A stretch of DNA of 36,447 nucleotides from an uncultured Flavobacteriales bacterium. Its GTDB lineage: Bacteria > Bacteroidota > Bacteroidia > Flavobacteriales_D > Sanyastnellaceae. Positions 15,613-23,912 of this stretch are shown here, in pieces (position 1 is the first letter of the stretch; every line of letters begins with the position of its first letter). The notes below the pieces were generated by a model, which was not told the DNA's origin, searched no databases, and was given only the letters and a program-made list of their open reading frames with translations. The stretch lies in NCBI GenBank assembly GCA_905479115.1, contig CAJQLF010000017.1:1-36447 (forward strand). The letters run 5' to 3'. A program made the position numbers and the translations under genes.

Positions 15613-17291
15613 CCCTTCCAACCGTCCTTCAGCGTCACAGCTCTGTTGAACACGAGAGCGCCAGGAGCACTGTACTTCGAGTCTACGGTAAAATATCCCA
15701 GTCGTGTGAACTGGTAAACGACACCCTCTCCTGCCTGGGCCAGAGAAGGCTCTATTTTACAATTTGGCTTGATTTGAAGGCTATCCTCATTCAGTGCATC
15801 CATAAAATCTCCTGAAGCCTCCGGATTAGACTCGTTGAAAAGGCGATCATACAATCGCACCTCGGCATCGATTGCATGCGACTGGGAAACCCAATGCAAT
15901 GTGCCTTTGGCTTTCACGCCTGACACATCTTGACCGCTTCGACTATTCGGGATGTAGTTTACATGTACCTCTGTGACATTGCCCGACTCATCCGTCAAGT
16001 GATTGACGTATTCCACGATATAGGCGGATTTGAGACGCACGACTTTGCCCGGAGCCAATCGAAACCACTTCTTGTTGGCTTCTACCTTAAAGTCATCAGC
16101 TTCCATCCAAAGCTCCCTTCCAAAGGGAATCTCCCGATTGCCCGCAGTTTCATCTTCGGGGTTGTTCACCGTTTCCAGCCATTCATTTTCACCTTCAGGA
16201 TAATTCAAGACCACCAATTTGATGGGATTAAGCACCGCCATTACTCGTGGCGCGCGGCGATTTAAGTCGTCTCTCAATGACCATTCCAATAAGCTGACAT
16301 CAATGACATTGTTCCGCTTAGCCACACCTACGCGATCAGCAAAAACGCGAATACTCTCAGGTGTGTATCCCCTTCTTCTCAATCCGGAAATGGTCGGCAT
16401 CCGAGGATCATCCCAACCATCCACCACCCCTTCTTCGACCAAGCGCAGCAACTTTCGCTTGGACATGATCGTGTAACTCAAGTTGAGTCGAGCGAATTCA
16501 GTTTGCTCGGTTGGGTAAATGTCCAGTGTCTGAATGAACCAATTGTACAAGGGACGATGATTCTCAAACTCTAGTGAACACAAGCTATGCGTAATGTTCT
16601 CAATCGAATCCGATTGTCCGTGTGCAAAATCATACATCGGATAAATCACCCAATCCGTCCCTGTTCGATGGTGCTCTACAAATTTGATGCGATAAATGAT
16701 GGGATCCCGCATCAACATGTTGTCATGGGCCATGTCGATTTTAGCCCTCAACACCCGCGATCCCTCTTGGCATTGCCCCTCCTTCATTTCATTGAATAAG
16801 CGGAGGTTTTCCTCTGGACTTCTGTCTCGAAAGGGACTGTTCGTGCCTGGGACACCCGGAGCACCTTTTTGAGCGGCCATCTCCTCTGCCGATTGTTCAT
16901 CCACGTATGCTTTGCCCTGTGCAATCAATTGACAAGCAAAATCATATAGCTGAGAGAAATAATCACTGGTGTAGTACTCCCCTCCATTCCATTCAAATTG
17001 CAACCAAGAAATGTCCTTCCGAATGGCATCTACGTATTCTGTGCTCTCCTTTTCTGGGTTGGTGTCGTCAAAGCGAAGGTTCGTTTTGCCCCCGTACTTT
17101 TTCGCAAGGCCAAAGCTGACGCAAATGGCTTTGGCATGTCCGATGTGCAGGTAGCCATTGGGCTCGGGAGGAAACCTAGTCAAAACCGCACCTCCGTGCT
17201 TTCCAGCGGCGATGTCCGCCTCAATCTTTTGTTCTATAAAATGAAGGGGACGCTTCTCCGTCCCGTCTTGCACCATTTCCGGATTTCCCAT
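15609..17291 (-). CDS. glnS: Glutaminyl-tRNA synthetase
   Basis: This 560-residue class I synthetase charges tRNA-Gln. The HIGH motif (LHIGH, residues 48-52) follows the FPPEPNGY signature, the KMSKS loop reads IMSKRK (275-280), and the C-terminal anticodon-binding beta barrels are present (for example VVLNYPEGENE, GTLHWVSQSHA). A genuine GlnRS suggests direct charging instead of, or alongside, the GatCAB route. The ATG at 17291 is used; ATG at codon 6 (17276) is just as plausible and would place the -7 box (17304-17297) 20 bases upstream, the usual spacing here. The gene overlaps cca by 4 bases at its end. Confidence 0.96.
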   Translation of the reverse strand: MGNPEMVQDGTEKRPLHFIEQKIEADIAAGKHGGAVLTRFPPEPNGYLHIGHAKAICVSFGLAKKYGGKTNLRFDDTNPEKESTEYVDAIRKDISWLQFEWNGGEYYTSDYFSQLYDFACQLIAQGKAYVDEQSAEEMAAQKGAPGVPGTNSPFRDRSPEENLRLFNEMKEGQCQEGSRVLRAKIDMAHDNMLMRDPIIYRIKFVEHHRTGTDWVIYPMYDFAHGQSDSIENITHSLCSLEFENHRPLYNWFIQTLDIYPTEQTEFARLNLSYTIMSKRKLLRLVEEGVVDGWDDPRMPTISGLRRRGYTPESIRVFADRVGVAKRNNVIDVSLLEWSLRDDLNRRAPRVMAVLNPIKLVVLNYPEGENEWLETVNNPEDETAGNREIPFGRELWMEADDFKVEANKKWFRLAPGKVVRLKSAYIVEYVNHLTDESGNVTEVHVNYIPNSRSGQDVSGVKAKGTLHWVSQSHAIDAEVRLYDRLFNESNPEASGDFMDALNEDSLQIKPNCKIEPSLAQAGEGVVYQFTRLGYFTVDSKYSAPGALVFNRAVTLKDGWKG

Positions 17292-17296
17292 GGCAG

Positions 17297-17304
17297 CAAA
17301 TCTA
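17297..17304 (-). promoter_or_regulatory. -7 promoter element of glnS
   Basis: TAGATTTG on the minus strand is a perfect TAnnTTTG match. It ends 5 bases before the first glnS ATG (17291) and 20 bases before the second in-frame ATG (17276), which helps decide the start in favour of the second. Confidence 0.5.
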
Positions 17305-17338
17305 ACTCCTAGCGCCTCGAATTAAATGAATTTACCTT

Positions 17339-18025
17339 TTAAAGTAGGCGCACATTTTTCATCAGGTTGTCTTTGTATGTTCGGCTTACTGGTACATCTT
17401 CTCCACCAATGTGCACGGTGCTTTGGTAGACATCAATGTGATTGATGTGATTCAAATTGACGACGTAATTGCGGCTAACGCGAACGAAATCGGTTGAAGC
17501 AAGAATGATGAGCAGGTCTTTTAACGATGCCTTCACATGGTACTGCCGACTCTCAAGCTGGATCGCGCTGTACTTTCCTTCTACTTGAATGTACCGAATG
17601 TCCGAAAGATTTATCCTGCGTAGTTTGTTACCTACCTTGGTGTAAAAGTGCTGGTTTTGAGCAGGTTGAAGAGCAATGGACTGCAAGCGAGAAAGAAGTC
17701 CTTCTGCGTTAGTAACCGGTAGGCTTTCATCCAAGCTAAAAGGCTCTTCGGCTTTGGCAAGCGACTTATCCTCTGTATGCGTCCATTTCGTGGAGACAGA
17801 CAAGAATGGAGTTCGAGCTTCAAGGGCAGCCTTAACCCGCTGCCATTCCGTCAAATGATCCAAACCCTCAGACCAAATCACCACCTTGGGATCTCCCTCC
17901 AAAATCGAAAGAATTGTATCTTCTGGCGTACTAGCAAGCTGTACCTGATACCCTTGTTCTGACAATACGGAATGGACCGAATTGTTGGATTCTGAATTCA
18001 CTAGTAAAAGTTTTGCTCTTTCCAT
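17339..18025 (-). CDS. LytTR-family DNA-binding regulator with a degenerate receiver domain
   Basis: The 228-residue protein has a receiver-like N-terminal domain (residues 4 to about 115) and a LytTR domain (about 127-228) with HFYTKVGNKLRRINLSDIRYIQVEG and the DFVRVSRNYVVNLNHI recognition segment. The receiver lacks the usual acidic pair (LLLVNSESN in place of LIVDDE), has no Asp at the phosphorylation site (VVIWSEGL) and has Glu instead of the conserved Lys (AEEPF), so phosphorylation is unlikely. No histidine kinase is next to it. I start at ATG 18025 because MERAKLLLV matches the usual receiver start; the ATG at 18043 is possible. The target genes are unknown. Confidence 0.85.
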   Translation of the reverse strand: MERAKLLLVNSESNNSVHSVLSEQGYQVQLASTPEDTILSILEGDPKVVIWSEGLDHLTEWQRVKAALEARTPFLSVSTKWTHTEDKSLAKAEEPFSLDESLPVTNAEGLLSRLQSIALQPAQNQHFYTKVGNKLRRINLSDIRYIQVEGKYSAIQLESRQYHVKASLKDLLIILASTDFVRVSRNYVVNLNHINHIDVYQSTVHIGGEDVPVSRTYKDNLMKNVRLL

Positions 18026-18067
18026 GCGATTAAAACCCCTCATCCGTGCTTTTGTTCATTCAGTGCA

Positions 18068-18436
18068 ATGAATATGGGGGCATTCTCTTATTTTCGCATT
18101 ATGGATGCTTTTCATTCGCTCAGCACATTTTTACGCTATGACACTCCCAAGCTCGAGACTTCGACGGAGGAGCAAGTTGTAAGTGATTCCTTGCTCGACA
18201 CTTTGGAGAGTGAAGGATTCAACTTGGTCTTATACAATGATGAGCATAACACGTTTGACCACGTGATCAATATGCTGGTTGCCGTTTGTAATCATGATGC
18301 AATGCAAGCTGAACAATGCGCGCTCATGGTGCATTTTAAGGGCAAATGCGCTGTAATGAGCGGCACGTACGACGAACTCGAGCCCAAATGTACAGGCTTA
18401 CTCGAGGCCGATTTGACTGCAGAAATCGAGGCGTGA
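18068..18436 (+). CDS. clpS: ATP-dependent Clp protease adaptor ClpS
   Basis: The C-terminal 75 residues form a ClpS domain: LVLYNDEHNTFDHVINMLVAVCNHDAMQAEQCALMVHFKGKCAVMSGTYDEL, split, with the Asn-Asp-x-x-x-Thr-Phe pocket that binds the destabilising N-terminal residue, and the conserved His of VHFKG. ClpS hands N-degron substrates to ClpA/ClpC. The N-terminal 47 residues are unconserved. The start is unsure: ATG 18068, 18074 and 18101 are in frame. The sequence TATTTTCG (18089-18096, one mismatch to a -7 box) just before 18101 would favour the last, a 111-residue form. An aminoacyl-transferase-like gene for the same pathway lies at 21295. Confidence 0.9.
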   Translation: MNMGAFSYFRIMDAFHSLSTFLRYDTPKLETSTEEQVVSDSLLDTLESEGFNLVLYNDEHNTFDHVINMLVAVCNHDAMQAEQCALMVHFKGKCAVMSGTYDELEPKCTGLLEADLTAEIEA

Positions 18437-18441
18437 CAAGC

Positions 18442-19092
18442 TCACATGCCCTTCATTTCTCGAATAGCCACCTGAGGGTCAGGCGCATTGAATGTTGACG
18501 ATCCTGCCACCAACACATCCGCTCCTGCCTCTACAAGTTTTTGCCAGTTGCCCTTCCCCACTCCACCGTCGATTTCAATAAGTAAAGCATCATTAACACC
18601 GGTCGTCATTGCGCGTAGTTCCCGCACTTTACTGTACGTATGTTCTATAAAAGATTGCCCGCCAAAACCAGGGTTCACAGACATAAGACATACCAAATCC
18701 ACCTCGTGCAACACATCCTGCAAAACCTTCACAGAGGTATGAGGATTCAACGCGACGCCCGCCTTCATACCGAGGCTTCGAATGGCCGACAAGGTCCGAT
18801 GTAAATGGTTGCAGGCCTCGTAATGAACCGTGAGGACATCTGCCCCCAGATCACAGAAATCCTGGACATAACGATCGGGATCTATGATCATCAAATGAAC
18901 ATCCAGTGGTTTCTTCGCGTGATGTGCAATGGCCTTAATGACTGGCATACCAAAGCTAATGTTGGGTACAAAAACGCCGTCCATGACGTCCAAGTGAAAC
19001 CAATCTGCTTCTGAGGCATTAACCAATTCAACATCCCGTTGAAGATTCGCGAAGTCTGCTGCCAGAATGGATGGGGCGATTAAATGTTCCAT
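18442..19092 (-). CDS. rpe: Ribulose-phosphate 3-epimerase
   Basis: This 216-residue TIM barrel interconverts ribulose-5-phosphate and xylulose-5-phosphate in the pentose phosphate pathway. It has IAPSILAADF at the start, the metal and catalytic residues in HLDVMDGVFVPNISFG, DVHLMI, MSVNPGFGGQSF and EIDGGVG. I start at ATG 19092; the longer frame to 19155 would run through the divergent coaE start and lacks family sequence. It converges on clpS with 5 bases between the stops and is divergent from coaE with 44 bases between the starts. Confidence 0.95.
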   Translation of the reverse strand: MEHLIAPSILAADFANLQRDVELVNASEADWFHLDVMDGVFVPNISFGMPVIKAIAHHAKKPLDVHLMIIDPDRYVQDFCDLGADVLTVHYEACNHLHRTLSAIRSLGMKAGVALNPHTSVKVLQDVLHEVDLVCLMSVNPGFGGQSFIEHTYSKVRELRAMTTGVNDALLIEIDGGVGKGNWQKLVEAGADVLVAGSSTFNAPDPQVAIREMKGM

Positions 19093-19136
19093 GGTGTAAA
19101 GGTCTGTTTTTCGGGGTTTTGATTCACCTTTGTACC

Positions 19137-19805
19137 ATGGGTGTTTTATCCACAAAGAAACCGGAGCTTTTGCCCGTTGTGGGAATTACAGGCGGCATCG
19201 GCAGCGGTAAATCGCTGGTGTCTGCCATTTTCAGCTCCATGAACGTTCCGACATTCAATGCCGATGAAGTGGCGAAAGGCCTCTATCCTAGCGACTTGGA
19301 ATTGCGCAAGTGGGTGGTCGATCAATTCGGAACAGACTGTGGAAGATGGAAAGAAGGGAAATTAGTGGACGTGAATCGAGCCGCGTTGGCCCGGATTGTC
19401 TTTGACGATTCATCGGCCTTGGCGTTGCTCAACGCACAAATCCACCCTCGCGTCGGAACCGCTTTTCGCCACTGGCATAGTGCCCAAAGCACAAATCAAC
19501 AATCCCCTTTTGTGCTGCGTGAAGCAGCAATTCTATTGGAGAGCGACAGTTATAGAGATTGCCACGCGGTTATTGCCGTTGAAGCACCCATTGCCCTTAG
19601 AGCCCAGCGCGCTGCAGTGAGACTGGGCATATCAGTGCACGAGGTGGAAAATCGAATCCGCATGCAATGGACCGATGAAGAGCGTAGAAAGAAAGCCGAC
19701 TTCATCCTTCACAACGCTCCAGAGGATGCTCTATTGAATCAGGTGATCCAAGTTCATAACCAGATCTGTGAGTCCATTGGTAAAGACATCCGATTTGATT
19801 CATAA
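19137..19805 (+). CDS. coaE: Dephospho-CoA kinase
   Basis: This 222-residue P-loop kinase adds the 3' phosphate in the last step of coenzyme A synthesis. The Walker A motif GGIGSGKS is at about residues 19-26, followed by FNADEVAKGLY with the family Asp, HPRVGTAF and LREAAILLES. ATG 19137 gives the usual short lead before the P-loop; the earlier ATG at 19071 would overlap the divergent rpe start. It begins a plus-strand run coaE-nfeD-SPFH-transferase-xth with short gaps or overlaps. CACCTTTG just before the ATG is a weak match to a -7 box. Confidence 0.95.
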   Translation: MGVLSTKKPELLPVVGITGGIGSGKSLVSAIFSSMNVPTFNADEVAKGLYPSDLELRKWVVDQFGTDCGRWKEGKLVDVNRAALARIVFDDSSALALLNAQIHPRVGTAFRHWHSAQSTNQQSPFVLREAAILLESDSYRDCHAVIAVEAPIALRAQRAAVRLGISVHEVENRIRMQWTDEERRKKADFILHNAPEDALLNQVIQVHNQICESIGKDIRFDS

Positions 19806-19814
19806 CTTCGTTGC

Positions 19815-20279
19815 ATGCATTGGGAAGTCTGGCAAATATGGATCGCTGGAGGCTTGATCCTCCTCGTATTGGAAGTGTTCGTTCCAGGGTTCGTCTTGGC
19901 CTGTTTAGGCCTCGGTAGTTTTGGTGGAGCCATTGCCGCCTATTTTGAGTTGGGGTTTGAATGGGAAATTACCATCGCAGGGCTCACCGGCTTGCTGGCC
20001 TTCCTGTTTCTCCGCCCTTTTGCGCTCAAGCTCGGATTCAATGGAAACGAACGCCTTTCGGGAGTCGAAGCTTTAATTGGGCAAGAATGCACGATTACGA
20101 AAGCTTTTAATCCACAAACCGGATTGGGTCGATGCAAGATAGATGGGGATGATTGGCGTGCCAAACTAGTTGATCGGGAGCAGGCTAAATCCCTGGCTCC
20201 TGGTTCAGTTGTATGGATTCACCGCGTAGACAGCAATACATTAATCGTCTCATTACACCCTCAAACAACCACCCCATGA
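19815..20279 (+). CDS. NfeD-like membrane protein (SPFH partner)
   Basis: The 154-residue protein has three hydrophobic segments in the first 80 residues (IAGGLILLVLEVFVPGFVLACLGLG, split; ITIAGLTGLLAFLFL) and a C-terminal OB-fold region (ALIGQECTITKAF, GRCKIDGDDWRAKL, VVWIHRVDSNTLIV). This is the short NfeD form without a serine protease domain. NfeD proteins are coded next to stomatin/paraslipin genes; here the stop overlaps the start of the SPFH gene (ATGA), a strong sign that the two work together in the membrane. Confidence 0.9.
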   Translation: MHWEVWQIWIAGGLILLVLEVFVPGFVLACLGLGSFGGAIAAYFELGFEWEITIAGLTGLLAFLFLRPFALKLGFNGNERLSGVEALIGQECTITKAFNPQTGLGRCKIDGDDWRAKLVDREQAKSLAPGSVVWIHRVDSNTLIVSLHPQTTTP

Positions 20280-21271
20280 CCGCAACAGGAGTCTTAGCTA
20301 CCATTTTTTTCCTTTTTACAGCCGTCATTATTGTCAAAGGCGTTCGGATTATCCGACAGAGCGAAGCCATGGTCATCGAACGATTGGGAAAGTACCGGAC
20401 GACACTGAACGCAGGCATCAATATCATCATTCCACTTATTGATCGGCCCCGTGAAATTGCCATGCGCGCAGTGGCAGAGCGGCCAAACGGTGTCAAAATC
20501 ACTCAGTATAAATTAAGGGACCGCGTCGACCAAAGAGAAACAGTGTTTGACTTCCCGAAGCAGGGTGTTATTACGAAGGACAATGTCGTTACTGAAATCA
20601 ATGCGCTGATCTATTTTCAAATCATTGATCCTGTAAAGGCCGTCTACGAAATCAACAATTTGCCCAATGCGATTGAGAAATTGACGCAGACAACACTGCG
20701 AAATGTGATCGGTGAGTTGGAGCTGGATGAATGCTTGACCTCACGGGACACCATTAACATGAAACTGCGAGCGATATTGGATGAGGCCACCAATAAATGG
20801 GGAGTGAAGGTCAACCGCGTGGAACTTCAGGACATCAATCCTCCCAAGGATATCAAAGAGGCCATGGAGAAGCAAATGCGGGCAGAACGAACAAGGCGAG
20901 CACAAATCATTGACGCGGAGGGAACGAAAAGGGCAGCTATTCTTGAGGCTGAAGGCCGCAAAGGAGCAGATATCAACCAAGCAGAAGGTCAAAGGCAAGC
21001 CAAAATTCTACAAGCCGAAGGAGATGCTAACGCTCGCCTTCAAATAGCAGAGGCAGAAGCGGAGGCCATTCGCAAAATTGCCAATGCTGTTGCTGACACA
21101 AAAGCCGACCCCACCCAATACTTAATTGCCATCAAGTACATTGATACCATCGAAGCAGTTTTGAAGGATGGAGGTGCTGGAAGCAAAACCGTCTTCATGC
21201 CCTATGAAGCGAGTGGCTTGATGAGCAGCGTCGGAGGGCTGAAGGAACTGATGAACGCAGCCAAAGACTAA
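20276..21271 (+). CDS. SPFH/Band 7 (stomatin/paraslipin-like) membrane protein
   Basis: The 331-residue protein has one N-terminal membrane segment (GVLATIFFLFTAVIIVKGV, residues 5-23), an SPFH domain (about 25-190; RQSEAMVIERLGKY, VITKDNVVTEINALIYFQI) and a long helix with AEG repeats (about 190-290) typical of oligomer formation in paraslipin/QmcA-type proteins. The C-terminus ends near GGLKELMNAAKD. Such proteins build membrane microdomains. ATG 20276 overlaps the NfeD stop; the longer frame from 20213 lies within nfeD. Confidence 0.92.
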   Translation: MTATGVLATIFFLFTAVIIVKGVRIIRQSEAMVIERLGKYRTTLNAGINIIIPLIDRPREIAMRAVAERPNGVKITQYKLRDRVDQRETVFDFPKQGVITKDNVVTEINALIYFQIIDPVKAVYEINNLPNAIEKLTQTTLRNVIGELELDECLTSRDTINMKLRAILDEATNKWGVKVNRVELQDINPPKDIKEAMEKQMRAERTRRAQIIDAEGTKRAAILEAEGRKGADINQAEGQRQAKILQAEGDANARLQIAEAEAEAIRKIANAVADTKADPTQYLIAIKYIDTIEAVLKDGGAGSKTVFMPYEASGLMSSVGGLKELMNAAKD

Positions 21272-21294
21272 TTCAGCAAAACGACCTTCGAATT

Positions 21295-22368
21295 TTGCTC
21301 GTACAGACCCACTTTCCGCGTAAACTGACGCACGCCCGGTACGATCAGTACCTGGCCTCCGGCTGGTTTCGAGGTTCGGTGATGTTGTACAAAATGGACT
21401 TGCTCTGCATTGAAGCAAACGTTTTTTCTGTAGTCAATATTCGTCTTGAACTGGCAAAGCATGCCTTGAGCAAGTCCCAACGTAAAATCAAGCGAAGAGT
21501 TGAGCAGCGCTTTACGGTGGCTATCGGACCTGCCAAAGTGAGTCAAAGCCGGCAACGGCTTTATGATCAGCACAAGAATCGATTCAAAGGATTCATCCAC
21601 GAAACGCTGGATGAATACTTACATGCCGGGTTTCACTCTACCGTCTTTGACACCCAAGAAGTATGTGTCTACGACGGTGACCGATTGATTGCCGTTTCAT
21701 TTTTTGATTTAGGAGAACGGTCTATGGCCTCTCTCCTAGCGCTTTTTGACGATGAATACCGGGCACATAGCTTAGGTGTCTACACCATGCTCAAGGAAAT
21801 TGAATATGGTTCATTTTCTGGGCGCAAATGGTATTATCCAGGATACGTTTTAGATCAGCCTTCCCGGTTTGACTACAAATTAGCCTTGGGTGACATGGAG
21901 TACTACACCCCGAGTAAACGATGGGGTAAATACACCAATTTTGATCCAGAACAAACCATTGCGCATGGCTTAAGAAATGCCATGAACGAATTGCAAAAGG
22001 CCTTTGAGACAGAGGCTGTCACCTCGAAATCATGGTTCTACCCCTACTTCAGCATGGGTTACATGCCCTTGTGGAAGGATCGCTTTCTCCATATGCCATG
22101 GATTCTGGAACTCGGACATGATTTAGACGGCATGTGCATTGTTGGATTCTGTGCCGAGCGCAAACATTTTATACTCACGCACATTCATCCTTGTACAGAC
22201 GAACAGCACTTCATCAACATGGAGCAGGCACGTGAATTCGGCGACACAGCAACGTATTTATCGCATTTGATGGAATATGGTACGCACCTGTATGAAGGCG
22301 AACTCAACGGAGCACTTGCTGCAATTCAATCTTGGTTAGTGCGTCCCGACAAACTCCCTCCTATATGA
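21295..22368 (+). CDS. Arginyl/leucyl-tRNA--protein transferase-like protein (ATE/Bpt family)
   Basis: The 357-residue protein resembles the ATE1/Bpt family, which adds an amino acid to protein N-termini. It has RYDQYLASGWFRGSVMLY near residues 15-32, SKSQRKIKRR (about 59-68), a GNAT-like core with EVCVYDGDRLIAVSFFDLGERSMASLLALFDDEY, split, and a KEIEYG...WYYPGYV segment. The cysteine cluster usual in the N-terminus of ATE1 is not seen; only Cys38 lies there. The start must be non-ATG: TTG at 21295 gives the normal distance to the YDxxLASGW motif, and the next ATG would remove it. Nearby clpS suggests an N-degron role. The stop overlaps xth (ATGA). Confidence 0.75.
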   Translation: MLVQTHFPRKLTHARYDQYLASGWFRGSVMLYKMDLLCIEANVFSVVNIRLELAKHALSKSQRKIKRRVEQRFTVAIGPAKVSQSRQRLYDQHKNRFKGFIHETLDEYLHAGFHSTVFDTQEVCVYDGDRLIAVSFFDLGERSMASLLALFDDEYRAHSLGVYTMLKEIEYGSFSGRKWYYPGYVLDQPSRFDYKLALGDMEYYTPSKRWGKYTNFDPEQTIAHGLRNAMNELQKAFETEAVTSKSWFYPYFSMGYMPLWKDRFLHMPWILELGHDLDGMCIVGFCAERKHFILTHIHPCTDEQHFINMEQAREFGDTATYLSHLMEYGTHLYEGELNGALAAIQSWLVRPDKLPPI

Positions 22369-23141
22369 AATTATTGACCTGGAATGTGAATGGCATACGC
22401 GCCATCGTCAAAAAAGACTTTGGTCAAATCCTTCAGAAACTCGATGCCGATGTGATTGGGTTGCAAGAGACCAAAGCACAAGACGATCAAGTTCGGGAAG
22501 CGCTTTTTGGATTGTCCGGCTTGGAAGATTATCACATGTACTCGAGCTCGGCCATCAAGAAAGGATACTCAGGAACGGCCATACTCTCTAAGGTTGAGCC
22601 TCTGCAAGTGAATGCCGGCATAGGCGTGCAGGGATTAGACGATGAGGGCCGCGTCCTGCACGCGGAGTTCGAAGCCTTTCACTTCGTCACGGTGTATACT
22701 CCCAACTCATCGTCAGGTCTGAAACGACTTCCTTTTCGCAAGGAATGGGACCTGGCGTTCATTGATTTCATCCAAAAGCTAGACGCCTCGAAACCGGTCG
22801 TGTGCACAGGGGATTTAAATGTCGCTCATCAGGCCATTGATTTAGCGCGTCCCAAAGCGAACTACAACAAAACTCCGGGTTACACGCAGGATGAGATCGA
22901 TGGCATGTCTCGGTTGTTAGAAGAGGGAAAACTCTGTGATTCCTGGCGCAGGAAGCATCCAAATGAAGTGGGATATTCTTGGTGGAGTTACCGGGGTGGC
23001 GCACGCGAAAAAAACGTAGGCTGGCGCCTTGATTACATGCTGGTGAGTGAGCGGTTAATGGACCGGGTTGATTCCGTGAAAATTCATGCCGATGTTGTGG
23101 GATCCGATCATTGTCCTGTTTTCCTTGATCTACAGGTTTAA
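22365..23141 (+). CDS. xth: Exodeoxyribonuclease III (AP endonuclease, Xth family)
   Basis: The 258-residue protein belongs to the exonuclease/endonuclease/phosphatase fold. It shows TWNVNGIRA (Asn in the active site), GLQETKAQ (metal-binding Glu), the YTPNSS stretch, TGDLNVAH and SDHCPVF (catalytic His). It repairs abasic sites in DNA. I use ATG 22365, which overlaps the stop of the transferase gene; the longer frame from 22332 lacks family sequence. It ends the coaE run. Confidence 0.95.
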   Translation: MKLLTWNVNGIRAIVKKDFGQILQKLDADVIGLQETKAQDDQVREALFGLSGLEDYHMYSSSAIKKGYSGTAILSKVEPLQVNAGIGVQGLDDEGRVLHAEFEAFHFVTVYTPNSSSGLKRLPFRKEWDLAFIDFIQKLDASKPVVCTGDLNVAHQAIDLARPKANYNKTPGYTQDEIDGMSRLLEEGKLCDSWRRKHPNEVGYSWWSYRGGAREKNVGWRLDYMLVSERLMDRVDSVKIHADVVGSDHCPVFLDLQV

Positions 23142-23192
23142 ACTAAGGAGCCTCAATTGCAATAACCCCTAATTTCCTGCTTTTTTCCTCTG

Positions 23193-23200
23193 TTCTTTTG
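23193..23200 (+). promoter_or_regulatory. Possible -7 element of the dockerin-like/LTD gene
   Basis: TTCTTTTG differs from TAnnTTTG at one base and ends 19 bases before the ATG at 23220, the spacing seen at other promoters in this window. There is no clear -33 TTG. Confidence 0.3.
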
Positions 23201-23219
23201 GACGATAAACAAAGAACGC

Positions 23220-23903
23220 ATGAGGAGAAAAATGAAGGGGTTAGCCGCCCAGATCGCCATGATCGCAATGGCCAATGTCACATGGAGTCAAGCAGATTGC
23301 CCGGCAGACATCAACGGAGATTTTGTGGTCGATTTGGACGACTTATTGGTCCTTCTCATTCATTATGGCGACAGCTGTGAAGAAGCGACATCAGCTTATC
23401 CTTCTATTTACATCTCTGAGATTCACTACAATCCCCATTCCTCTCAAGGAAATGACAGTGATTGGGAGTTCCTGGAATTGTACAATCCCAACCCTTATCC
23501 GCTTTCCCTAGCCCAGTGGAGCCTGAACAATGCGGTGGAGCTAACGTTTCAAGGGACCGACACCCTGCCGACTATGGGGTATTTCACGGTCGCTCGAAAC
23601 CTGGATTCGCTTGCAACGGTATTACCTAGTTCAGCGTTTGCCCGTCAATGGAACAGCGGACAGAGCTTGAATAACACGGGCGAAACCATTGAAGTTCGTG
23701 CCCCTGATGGCACAGTCATCGCCTCTGTGTCGTATGAAGACAATGATGGGTGGGTTCCTGAACCGGATGGAAGTGGACCCAGCCTCGAGTGGATGGACGC
23801 CGGACTCCCCAATAATGCACCTGATTCATGGACGTTTTCTCTCATCCCAGGTGGTACGCCAGGACAGGAGAACAGCATGTGGGGATTGAGTGATCCTGAA
23901 TGA
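23220..23903 (+). CDS. Secreted protein with EF-hand/dockerin-like loop and lamin tail domain (LTD)
   Basis: The 227-residue protein has a signal peptide (hydrophobic run to about residue 23, ending TWSQ-AD). Next is CPADINGDFVVDLDDLLVLL (27-46), a dockerin/EF-hand-like calcium loop, and then a lamin tail domain (about 62-185) with ISEIHYNPH, DWEFLELYNPN, PLSLAQWSLNN and VSYEDNDGWVPEPDG. LTDs occur in secreted nucleases and surface proteins of bacteria. A second ATG at 23232 has AGGAG 5 bases ahead of it and may be the real start. No T9SS sorting domain is evident. The gene converges on the GH65 gene with 9 bases between. Confidence 0.8.
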   Translation: MRRKMKGLAAQIAMIAMANVTWSQADCPADINGDFVVDLDDLLVLLIHYGDSCEEATSAYPSIYISEIHYNPHSSQGNDSDWEFLELYNPNPYPLSLAQWSLNNAVELTFQGTDTLPTMGYFTVARNLDSLATVLPSSAFARQWNSGQSLNNTGETIEVRAPDGTVIASVSYEDNDGWVPEPDGSGPSLEWMDAGLPNNAPDSWTFSLIPGGTPGQENSMWGLSDPE

Positions 23904-23912
23904 TTTTGTCAA

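Noticed and set aside
17992-18060. Longer LytTR start at ATG 18043
   Set aside because: Possible, but the six extra residues precede the normal receiver start; MERAKLLLV at 18025 fits the family better.
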